The translations under genes and the position numbers were made by a program. A DNA stretch of 64,000 nt from Pontibacter aquaedesilientis (GTDB taxonomy: Bacteria > Bacteroidota > Bacteroidia > Cytophagales > Hymenobacteraceae), in NCBI RefSeq assembly GCF_014773225.1, contig NZ_JACXAJ010000010.1, positions 84,994 to 148,993 on the forward strand, written 5' to 3'. This document shows, piece by piece, positions 16,156 to 23,166 of this stretch. A model generated the notes under the pieces. It worked only from the letters and a program-made list of their open reading frames with translations. It had not been told where the DNA came from and searched no databases. Position 1 is the first letter of the stretch. Each line of letters starts with the position of its first letter.

Positions 16156-17268
16156 TTACCGGCGGCCCTTTCCGGAAAACAGCTCTTCGATAACCCGCGC
16201 CTTTAGCACAGTGGTGTCCATTTTTATTTCCAGCCGGATGGAGTCTTTTCTGGCTGCCATCAGCGTAGTGTCCATAGCCAGTTCCACTACCGTGGTGTCC
16301 ACGCGGGGAACCACCACCACCGAGTCCATTGTGAAATTGAGCAGGCGGGCCACTGTGGGAGCAATGTCGATGAGGGTATATCGGGTTTCTATTTCTCCGC
16401 GCCTGAAATCGGGGCCTAGTGCCAGCAGATAACTCTGTTGGCAGCCAGCGCAGTTATCGCCGTGCTCCATCCAGCCACCGTCTATCCCGTCCAGGTGACG
16501 GCCATGGTCTGTGGTGATGAGCAGTGTCGTGTTGCCTTTAAAAGGCGCTTGCTCATTCAGAAAATCCCAAAGCTCCTTCACATACCTGTCATTTCGCATA
16601 ATACCCCGCAGGTAATATTCCTCGTTGCCGGCATGCGCATAGCCATCAGGCTCCATAAAGTTGATGAGCATCAGGTTAGGCTTGTGTGTGGCCAGCACCC
16701 GTTTTGCTTCTACCAGGGTAAGCGAATCCTGGCGGTAGCCGGTGCCGGGACCGTTCACGCCCGCATTCACCGACGGATTAAAGGTGCCCTTCCAGTCCGG
16801 GCGTTTGGTATCAGCCAGTATGTGTAGCTTGTCTTTGCTCGAAACGATCCAGGCGGAGGTTGCCGGTTTGCCTGTCTGCTTCAGATAATATTGAAAAATG
16901 GAGGGGTTAGCCGGAAGTTCATCGCCGTAATTGTCGATTGGCTGGTTTACCCCTGTCAGAATAGCGGCATGGCCGGAGTTGGTATAGGTATAGGCGTCAT
17001 TATAGAACTTTGGCAGAAAACTTCCCTCCTTTCTTAACTCGCCCGACATATTGGGAATCAGCCCAGGAGTTGCGCCCCAGGTTTCGGACCAGCGTGTCCC
17101 GTCGATCACGACAATCACGACATACTCCGTGCGCATGCCTTTTTCTTTGGTATTCATGGAAGCACAAGACAATAGCAAAGCAATCGAAGTCAGGACCAAT
17201 GCAGAGAACAAGCCCCTACCGAACGTATAGCTTTTGTTTGTTCTGCGATCCTTCCAAAAAGGCTTCAT
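16156..17268 (-). CDS. Alkaline phosphatase superfamily lipoprotein (phosphodiesterase/sulfatase-like)
   Basis: The 370-residue protein has a hydrophobic N-terminal segment ending in LLLSCAS, a lipobox. The remainder fits the alkaline phosphatase/phosphoglycerate mutase superfamily: VVIVVIDGTRW has the first metal aspartate, YTNSGHAAILTG the nucleophile region (Thr or Ser), FMEPDGYAHAG the D/H metal site, and LITTDHGRH the second D/H pair with a late MEHGDN. It should be a periplasmic or outer-membrane hydrolase of phosphate or phosphonate esters. The last 60 residues are a DTT-rich repetitive tail (VDTTVVE, MDTTLMA, MDTTVLK) that is not part of the domain. Confidence 0.8.
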   Translation of the reverse strand: MKPFWKDRRTNKSYTFGRGLFSALVLTSIALLLSCASMNTKEKGMRTEYVVIVVIDGTRWSETWGATPGLIPNMSGELRKEGSFLPKFYNDAYTYTNSGHAAILTGVNQPIDNYGDELPANPSIFQYYLKQTGKPATSAWIVSSKDKLHILADTKRPDWKGTFNPSVNAGVNGPGTGYRQDSLTLVEAKRVLATHKPNLMLINFMEPDGYAHAGNEEYYLRGIMRNDRYVKELWDFLNEQAPFKGNTTLLITTDHGRHLDGIDGGWMEHGDNCAGCQQSYLLALGPDFRRGEIETRYTLIDIAPTVARLLNFTMDSVVVVPRVDTTVVELAMDTTLMAARKDSIRLEIKMDTTVLKARVIEELFSGKGRR

Positions 17269-17430
17269 GGTCTTAAGTCGTTGAATTATAAAAGATTCCC
17301 TTCATTAATGTATACGAAACCAATATAAGTTATGGCGTAAAGGCCTTTACTTCGCGTGATCGTGCAAAACTTTGTCTATTATTTTGCGTTTGTCCCGAAA
17401 TATCACGTCTTTGCGTACATCATAAACCAA

Positions 17431-17601
17431 ATGCATAAACAAGCAGCCATAGCGACCCTCGTTTTACCAATGCCTCTCGGCATGGAGCTGCTGCATGCTG
17501 TTTCCGCTGATTCCTATCGTGCGTCCTATTATTGCTACGGTTATTATTACCGCGGCTTTACGGCGCTCTCTCAGGCAATCAGGCGACTTTACAAGAAGTA
17601 A
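17431..17601 (+). CDS. Tyr-rich leader peptide of phenylalanine hydroxylase (candidate)
   Basis: A 56-codon open frame opens at 17431. Seven of residues 29-40 are tyrosine (YRASYYCYGYYY), using TAT and TAC codons, followed by RGF. A terminator at 17646-17671 lies 44 nt after the stop, and the phhA ATG follows only 44 nt after that. A run of codons for the product amino acid before a terminator is the layout of ribosome-mediated attenuation. The true start may be the ATG at 17470 or 17482. It could also be an independent small protein, but I see no promoter between the terminator and phhA. Confidence 0.6.
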   Translation: MHKQAAIATLVLPMPLGMELLHAVSADSYRASYYCYGYYYRGFTALSQAIRRLYKK

Positions 17602-17645
17602 AAACCAGGGACAAACCAAAAAGGAACCCTGACTGATATAACTGA

Positions 17646-17671
17646 AGCAGAGCGAAAGCTCTGCTTTTTTC
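17646..17671 (+). terminator. Terminator/attenuator upstream of phhA
   Basis: AGCAGAGC (17646-17653), loop GAAA, GCTCTGCT (17658-17665), then six T. An alternative pairing is possible between 17564-17583 (just after the Tyr codons) and 17627-17654, which would consume the left arm of the terminator (for example CGCTCT with AGAGCG). Confidence 0.75.
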
Positions 17672-17714
17672 ATTTTATACCTAACTCAAACAACAAATTT
17701 TATAAAACTCAACC

Positions 17715-18461
17715 ATGAACCTGACACAGAACTACAGCAGCTATACTCCAGAGAACCACCAGGTATGGGCCATCCTCTACGATCGGCAAATACATAACCT
17801 TCCGGGTAAGGCCGTACCCGAATTTTTGGAAGGGCTTGAGAAAGTAGGATTCAGCCGGGACCGTATACCTGACTTTGCTGAGGTAAACAGCAAACTGAAG
17901 CCCCTCACAGGGTTTGAGGTTGTGGCTGCGCCAGGTATAGTAGACGACGCCTTGTTCTTCCAGCTCATCGCCAACAAGCAGTTTCCGGCCACGGTGTGGG
18001 TGCGCACCATGCAGCAGCTCGACTACCTCGAAGAACCCGACATGTTCCATGACGTGTTCGGCCACGTGCCGCTCCTCACCATACCTGTGTACTGCGATTT
18101 CCTGGCTAAACTGTCCGAAATGGCGCTAGGTCACCTCGACCGCCCAGACATTATCGATCGGCTGACACGCATCTACTGGTACACCATCGAGTTTGGCTTG
18201 TTCCGCCAACCAGGTCAGCAAGCCCAGATCTATGGGGCAGGCATCCTTTCCTCGGTAGGAGAAAGCAACCTGTCTGTATCGGAAGAAAGCGTGAAGTTTG
18301 ATTTTGATGTGCAGCACATCCTGGATACAGGCTATATCAAAGAAACCTTCCAGAGTCAGTATTTCTGCATCAGCAGTTTTGAGCAGCTACGGGATAGCCT
18401 GCCAGTAATCGAGAAGGCTTTGGATGAGTTGAGAAAGAAGGAATTTGCACCTCTGAACTAG
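17715..18461 (+). CDS. phhA: Phenylalanine 4-monooxygenase
   Basis: The 248-residue enzyme hydroxylates phenylalanine to tyrosine with tetrahydrobiopterin and non-heme iron. The iron ligands are H112 and H117 in MFHDVFGHVPL and E159 in YWYTIEFGL. The length fits bacterial enzymes that consist of the catalytic domain only, with no regulatory ACT domain. The gene stands alone between an upstream leader/terminator and a strong downstream terminator. The Tyr-rich leader suggests expression rises when charged tRNA-Tyr is short, so here the enzyme may mainly supply tyrosine. Confidence 0.95.
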   Translation: MNLTQNYSSYTPENHQVWAILYDRQIHNLPGKAVPEFLEGLEKVGFSRDRIPDFAEVNSKLKPLTGFEVVAAPGIVDDALFFQLIANKQFPATVWVRTMQQLDYLEEPDMFHDVFGHVPLLTIPVYCDFLAKLSEMALGHLDRPDIIDRLTRIYWYTIEFGLFRQPGQQAQIYGAGILSSVGESNLSVSEESVKFDFDVQHILDTGYIKETFQSQYFCISSFEQLRDSLPVIEKALDELRKKEFAPLN

Positions 18462-18473
18462 TTCCTGAAACAA

Positions 18474-18523
18474 TATTGGCCCACTCCTGCAAACTCCTGC
18501 GAGTAAGGCGGGGTGGGCCAATA
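18474..18523. terminator. Bidirectional terminator
   Basis: TATTGGCCCAC (18474-18484) pairs perfectly with 18513-18523. It lies between phhA and a converging gene that ends at 18550. The tail is AT-rich rather than a pure T-run. Confidence 0.75.
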
Positions 18524-18549
18524 ATTAATCTATAAAAATAAAAGGGAGA

Positions 18550-19221
18550 TCAATGCGTCAGTTCGTGGTTGATCATGAAACCCAGCTTGCGTGGCTTCGA
18601 CAGCTGTGAATTTTCGAGCTTTTGCTTGTAGGTGATGCGCTCAATGTCAGACACATCCTGGCCCATAAGGTCGTTGTTCACGGCGGCGATCATGGCACTT
18701 TCCACAATGAGCCGCAAGGTCGCATCCGTAATCACATTTCGGGCGATCTGGTCGTAAGGCAGGTCAAGCTGCTTGACACCCTCGATACAGAAATGATTTT
18801 CAATGTTGATGAGCATGCGGCCCACCAAATAGCCCGGGTCATCCAGACGGTTGTACTTGATGGTGTCGGCCATAAAGTTATAGGCCATGATGTGGCCAAA
18901 AAACCTGCGCCTGAAATCCTCATCAATATAATCCGTGCGCATGATCTCATAGTCGTCCGGAAAAGTGACAATGTTGGAGTGCATCACAAACACCAGCAAA
19001 TCACCTGAAAACTTAATCTGAAACTCCAGGTCGCTGATGGCGCGGTACTCAATCACCACATCGGCGTTGTGCTTGGTAATGCGGTCTGTCAGCTCGGCTA
19101 CGATCTCCTGCGAGATTTCCTTCATCCGATTAAAAGTATCCAGGGTATTGCGGTAGATGGCTTGCTTGGTAGTGGACTTCTGCTGCAGGCCGGTTATTAT
19201 ATCGTCGAGTCTATCTTTCAT
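18550..19221 (-). CDS. Unknown cytoplasmic protein
   Basis: I do not recognise this 223-residue protein. I chose the ATG at 19219-19221; the frame extends 18 codons further, but that extension is not protein-like. It lacks a signal peptide and membrane segments. The first 60 residues look alpha-helical and coiled (KDRLDDIITGLQQK...RMKEISQEIVAEL). The middle is rich in aromatics and Asp (FPDDYEIMRTDYIDEDFRRRFFGHIMAYNFMADT). No catalytic motif stands out. It ends just inside the phhA terminator and is preceded by the CoA-transferase gene on the same strand, with a 112-bp gap. Confidence 0.75.
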   Translation of the reverse strand: MKDRLDDIITGLQQKSTTKQAIYRNTLDTFNRMKEISQEIVAELTDRITKHNADVVIEYRAISDLEFQIKFSGDLLVFVMHSNIVTFPDDYEIMRTDYIDEDFRRRFFGHIMAYNFMADTIKYNRLDDPGYLVGRMLINIENHFCIEGVKQLDLPYDQIARNVITDATLRLIVESAMIAAVNNDLMGQDVSDIERITYKQKLENSQLSKPRKLGFMINHELTH

Positions 19222-19333
19222 ATTGATAAGGGTATTCCTTTTTAAAAAATGGCTGTATTTTGTACTGTTTTGCAATACAAATAGTTATTGCAGGTATAGC
19301 ATTCGGGCAATTCTGAAGCCGCCTGACCGACTA

Positions 19334-20524
19334 CTATACCTGGCGTTGCAGCTCGGTGAGTTCTTCCGGACTGAGGCCAGCCAATTCCTGCAACACTTGC
19401 CAGGTATGCTGGCCATAAGCAGGGGGCGGTGTCAGGGCCGCTATACCTGCGGCGGACTCTTTGAACGCAACCTGCCGCAGGCCGGCTGAGCCCGCACTTC
19501 CATGCAGGCACATCTGTCGTGCCAGGGGCTGCTCGAATACTTCTGCTATGCTATTCACCGCCCCAGCGGGTACATGCCGTGTATGCAATGCCTCCAGCAA
19601 GCTACTCCGCTCCTGCTGCCCGATCAGCTCTTTCAGTTTCGCGTTGATGATTGCCCGATGATGCACTCTCGCCTCATTCGTTGCAAAATCCGGGTTCACG
19701 GCTAAATCAGGGGCTCCCAGCACGGCACAAAGTCTACTAAACTGCCGATCATCGCCTATGGCCAGCACAAGTGGCAAACCCTCCTTGCTCATGAACACAC
19801 TGCCGTAAGGGACTATATTGGGATGTCCCGACCCCATCCGTTGCGGATTGTACCCTGCCACCAGGTAATTGGTCGCCTGGTTGGCGAGTGCCGAAACGGC
19901 CGCTTCCAACAGCGAAACCGTTACATACTGCCCTCTTCCGGTGCGTTCCCGTTGCCAGAGGGCAACCAGTATACCTTCTTTGAGCTGATGTGCCGCCAGG
20001 ATGTCCATGAGGGCCACGGGCATTTTGGTCGGTTGCCCATCCGGGTCGCCGTTCATATACATAAAGCCGCTTTCGGCCTGCACAACCGCATCATACCCTG
20101 CCCGCTTGTCGTCCGCACCATAGCCGGTAATGTGTCCATAAATCAGCCTGGGGTTTAGTTGGCGCAAAGTATGGTAATCTACCTGGAGCTTTTCGGCGTC
20201 GCCGGGTTTGTAACTGGCAATCACCACATCGGCGCTTGCTGCCAACCGGTGCACCACTTCCAGGGCCGTCGGTTGCGTTATGTCCAGCCCCAGGGACAGC
20301 TTTCCCCAATTGGCTGCAGAGAAGTAAGCAGAGCTATCCGTATCGATGCGCTCTGAGGCCAGTTTCCAGGTACGGGTTACGTCGCCCTTGGTGACTGCAT
20401 TCTCCAGTTTCACGACCGTGGCCCCCAGTTCTGCAAAAAACTGCCCAACGCTGGGCCCGGCCAAAACACTGGCCAGTTCCAGCACCAGCATACCTTGACA
20501 CACGGGTTCTTCTGCTTTGTTCAT
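19334..20524 (-). CDS. CaiB/BaiF family (family III) CoA-transferase
   Basis: The 396-residue enzyme belongs to family III CoA-transferases, which move CoA between acyl groups. Landmarks are the N-terminal LVLELASVLAGPSVGQFFAELGATVVKLE, NWGKLSLGLD, YKPGDAEKL, and MDILAAHQLKEGILVALWQRE; the family's catalytic aspartate is expected in the last of these (VALMD). The C-terminal half is typical (VPAGAVNSIAEVFEQPLARQM). The substrate cannot be told. A TAnnTTTG box at 20580-20587 suggests its own promoter, downstream of a mini-gene with a terminator. Confidence 0.88.
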   Translation of the reverse strand: MNKAEEPVCQGMLVLELASVLAGPSVGQFFAELGATVVKLENAVTKGDVTRTWKLASERIDTDSSAYFSAANWGKLSLGLDITQPTALEVVHRLAASADVVIASYKPGDAEKLQVDYHTLRQLNPRLIYGHITGYGADDKRAGYDAVVQAESGFMYMNGDPDGQPTKMPVALMDILAAHQLKEGILVALWQRERTGRGQYVTVSLLEAAVSALANQATNYLVAGYNPQRMGSGHPNIVPYGSVFMSKEGLPLVLAIGDDRQFSRLCAVLGAPDLAVNPDFATNEARVHHRAIINAKLKELIGQQERSSLLEALHTRHVPAGAVNSIAEVFEQPLARQMCLHGSAGSAGLRQVAFKESAAGIAALTPPPAYGQHTWQVLQELAGLSPEELTELQRQV

Positions 20525-20579
20525 AGCGCTGCTCCGTTTAAGTAGAGTAAATTCTAAAAAGCCTGGTAGCTCATTTTAG

Positions 20580-20587
20580 CAAAGCTA
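20580..20587 (-). promoter_or_regulatory. -7 box for the CoA-transferase gene
   Basis: Read on the minus strand the bases are TAGCTTTG, a full TAnnTTTG match, about 55 nt before the ATG at 20524 and just past the terminator of the upstream mini-gene. Confidence 0.45.
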
Positions 20588-20599
20588 TCAAAAAGCCAC

Positions 20600-20635
20600 A
20601 AAAAAAGGCAGTTCTCCGGATAAGGAGAACTGCCT
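20600..20635 (-). terminator. Strong terminator after a 27-codon mini-gene
   Basis: AGGCAGTTCTCC at 20606-20617 pairs perfectly with 20624-20635 around a six-base loop. On the minus strand it is followed by an unbroken run of T (bases 20600-20605 and beyond). Confidence 0.9.
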
Positions 20636-20672
20636 ATATAATTTTGAAATCTAAAATCGAGTAGAGATGCCG

Positions 20673-20756
20673 CTATATCAGCATGAAGATCGCGTTGATG
20701 ATGTTAACGCCAAGAAGCAGATAGAAATTTGGTGAGTCTTGTATAGCTTTTTTCAT
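20673..20756 (-). CDS. 27-residue hydrophobic mini-protein
   Basis: A 27-codon frame reads M-K-K-A-I-Q-D-S-P, then an uninterrupted hydrophobic segment of about 18 residues (NFYLLLGVNI, then INAIFMLI). It has an A-rich start context (AATTAAAATG) like other genes here. Its stop lies about 38 nt before a 12-bp perfect terminator. It looks like a single-pass membrane mini-protein with its own transcript. An alternative is a leader peptide for the CoA-transferase, but no codon run supports that and the CoA-transferase seems to have its own promoter. Confidence 0.5.
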   Translation of the reverse strand: MKKAIQDSPNFYLLLGVNIINAIFMLI

Positions 20757-21177
20757 TTTAATTTAAATAAATCTTTTTTTATCGTTTTTTAGATGATGGT
20801 TTAAATCACTTTGACTTTGTTTACGCCGTCTTTTTTTTAATGTTTCAGCGTTTATATAAAAAAATCTATGTAAATAAAATCTAATATTGTTTAAGTTATA
20901 TATAGTACTAACGAAAACCTTTATTCCGGGTGATATTTCAAACTTACATGCTATATAGAGATATTCTAATACTTTGAACATTTCAAATAGTCATTCAACT
21001 TTATAAGAGATTACTACAATTATCTCCCTTAAGCCGATGCAATATTAATATAATTTTCAATATAAATAACATCAACTTTTAAATTTTTCTTAAATAAGGT
21101 ATAAAAATCGTATCTTTACCACAATAAATGCGGATTAGAGGCCGCCAGGCCATAAAAATAATTTTAAGGAGATAACT
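20757..21177. other. AT-rich spacer and leader of the DEAD-box helicase gene
   Basis: This 420-bp stretch is very AT-rich from about 20757 to 21115. Near its end TATCTTTA (about 21110-21117) approximates a -7 box, which would give a leader of about 55 nt with a small GCGG...CCGC hairpin (21130-21146). I see no convincing gene in it. Confidence 0.5.
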
Positions 21178-22668
21178 TTGGATTTTCGTTCATTCAACTT
21201 ACACGACGATGTAATCACCGGAATCGAGTCAATGGGGTACAATACCCCAACGCCGGTGCAGCAGCAAGCCATACCACTGATACTGGAGCGCAAAGACATA
21301 ATAGCGTGCGCCCAAACCGGAACAGGCAAGACCGCAGCGTATTTGTTGCCGCTCATTGACCGCATTTCACATGCTAACTTTGGCTTCACCAGCACACTCA
21401 TCTTGGTGCCTACCCGTGAACTGGCCAAGCAGATTGACGAGCAGGTAGAAGGACTGGGTTATTTTGCACCTGTCAGCTCCATTGCCATCTATGGCGGAAG
21501 CAAGGGCGATGAGTGGGAGCAGCAAAAACGCGCCCTCACCAGCGGGGCCGACATTATTATTGCGACACCAGGCCGCCTGATGTCGCATATGGCACTGGGC
21601 TATGTGAAACTAGACCAACTGCAGTACCTGGTGCTGGACGAGGCCGACAAAATGCTAGACATGGGCTTTATGGATGATATCCTGAAGATCGTGCGTTCCC
21701 TCCCTGCCAAACGCCAGACGCTGCTTTTCTCGGCCACTATGCCAAAGAAGATTCGTGAACTCGCCCAGCAGATATTGCAGGAGCCGTCAGAAATCAACCT
21801 GGCCATTTCAAAACCAGCTGAAGGAATTGACCAGCGCCTCTACCTGACCTACGACAACCAGAAGCTGCCGTTACTGGAGCATTTGATCCGTGAACTGGAG
21901 GTGTCTAACATGATCATCTTTACCTCTCGCAAATCCAACGTGAATCAGATTGTGCGCTCTCTGCAAAAGATGGGTTTTGGGGCCGAAGGCATTATGTCGG
22001 ACCTGACGCAGGAGGAACGCGAGAAGGCTTTGCAGGGCTTTAAAAACAAGAAGTACCAGATACTTGTCGCAACCGACATCCTATCCAGAGGTATAGACAT
22101 CGACAGTCTGAGCCACGTGGTAAATTTTGACATGCCACAGGATGCAGAGGATTATGTGCACCGTGTAGGCCGTACAGCCCGTGCCGCATCCACAGGTATG
22201 GCCATCACGTTTGTGAACGAGAACGACATGTACCGTGTACGCAAGGTAGAGCAACTCATAGAGCGTGACTTGCCAAAACTGGCGCTTCCGGAGGGCTTCG
22301 GTCCGGCTCCAGTATTTGACCCGACCCGTCGCGATTTCGGAAGAGGCGGAAAAGGCGGTGGCAGACAAGGAGGAGGCAGATCAGGCGGCGGACGTGCCAG
22401 CGAAGGTGGCAGCAAAGACCGTAACCGCCGCAGAGGCCCCAAACCGGAGGGCACATCAGCTCCTCGCAGAGAGGGGGGCGACCGACCTGTGAAGTTAGCC
22501 AACCCACGCCCCGAGGGAGAAAGAGCCCCAAGGGCCGAAGGGCAGGAAGGTGAGCACAAACCGAACCGCAACAAAAGCCGAAACCGGAATAAAAACCGCA
22601 ACCGGAACAAGCCTGGCAATTCCAATGCACAAGGCAGCAGCCAGCCGGTACCGCAGGATAACAGCTAA
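21178..22668 (+). CDS. DEAD-box ATP-dependent RNA helicase (RhlE-like)
   Basis: The 496-residue helicase unwinds RNA duplexes, typically in ribosome assembly or cold adaptation. All core motifs are present: Q motif (PTPVQQQA), AQTGTGKT, PTRELA, TPGRL, DEAD, SAT, and HRVGRTAR. The core ends near residue 375; the rest is a basic, disordered tail rich in Gly, Arg and Asn (GGGRQGGGRSGG, then repeated RNRN/KNRN units) that likely binds RNA. The start is a TTG at 21178 preceded by AAGGAG, one of few clear Shine-Dalgarno sites in the window; no ATG gives the conserved N-terminus. Confidence 0.94.
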   Translation: MDFRSFNLHDDVITGIESMGYNTPTPVQQQAIPLILERKDIIACAQTGTGKTAAYLLPLIDRISHANFGFTSTLILVPTRELAKQIDEQVEGLGYFAPVSSIAIYGGSKGDEWEQQKRALTSGADIIIATPGRLMSHMALGYVKLDQLQYLVLDEADKMLDMGFMDDILKIVRSLPAKRQTLLFSATMPKKIRELAQQILQEPSEINLAISKPAEGIDQRLYLTYDNQKLPLLEHLIRELEVSNMIIFTSRKSNVNQIVRSLQKMGFGAEGIMSDLTQEEREKALQGFKNKKYQILVATDILSRGIDIDSLSHVVNFDMPQDAEDYVHRVGRTARAASTGMAITFVNENDMYRVRKVEQLIERDLPKLALPEGFGPAPVFDPTRRDFGRGGKGGGRQGGGRSGGGRASEGGSKDRNRRRGPKPEGTSAPRREGGDRPVKLANPRPEGERAPRAEGQEGEHKPNRNKSRNRNKNRNRNKPGNSNAQGSSQPVPQDNS

Positions 22669-22679
22669 GATAAAGTGTA

Positions 22680-22712
22680 AGAGCCGCCCCCATTGGAGCG
22701 GCTCTTTTTTAT
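22680..22712 (+). terminator. Terminator after the helicase gene
   Basis: AGAGCCGC (22680-22687) pairs with GCGGCTCT (22698-22705), then TTTTTT. Confidence 0.9.
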
Positions 22713-23166
22713 TACACTGTGTCAACTTCACATACTCCAATGCAGCTAGTTGGGCAATCCCATCACCACTCCTATGTATGCCTTACTTAGCACCGATTCC
22801 AGTGAAGTGAGTCTCCCTCCTATCAGTCTAAAACCTTCTTATTTAAAATCGCACTGAAACTCAGTATATTAAAAATAATACTGAGTTAAAATCAATTTAA
22901 TATTTTCTATATAATCTTTTCTGTCATATATTGGCACAAATTCTTATACACTTACCTGTAAAGATTTTCATCCCAGGAAAAAGCCTGCTAATATAATACT
23001 TTTTAATTCACATAGGTTAAGCCTGGCCTTGACCCATCAGGATTACCCAGTATTCCATACACAGTGCTAGATTCAGTGCCTTGTTCAGGCGATGGCAAAA
23101 CGCAAAGCAGCATGTTGTGCAGCTGTGTGGGCCATGTAGGATGCCGCAACCAGTAACCACTACTAC
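22713..23166. other. Non-coding spacer before the outer-membrane protein gene
   Basis: About 450 bp without a supported gene. The part 22850-23010 is strongly AT-rich; 23015-23160 is GC-richer with short frames that show no protein character. It presumably holds the promoter of the next gene. Confidence 0.5.

Noticed and set aside
20763..20981. 72-codon minus-strand frame in AT-rich spacer
   Set aside because: Composition follows the AT-rich DNA and shows no protein character.
22152..22625. Long Pro/Arg-rich antisense frame under the helicase tail
   Set aside because: It is the shadow of the repetitive Gly/Arg/Asn tail.
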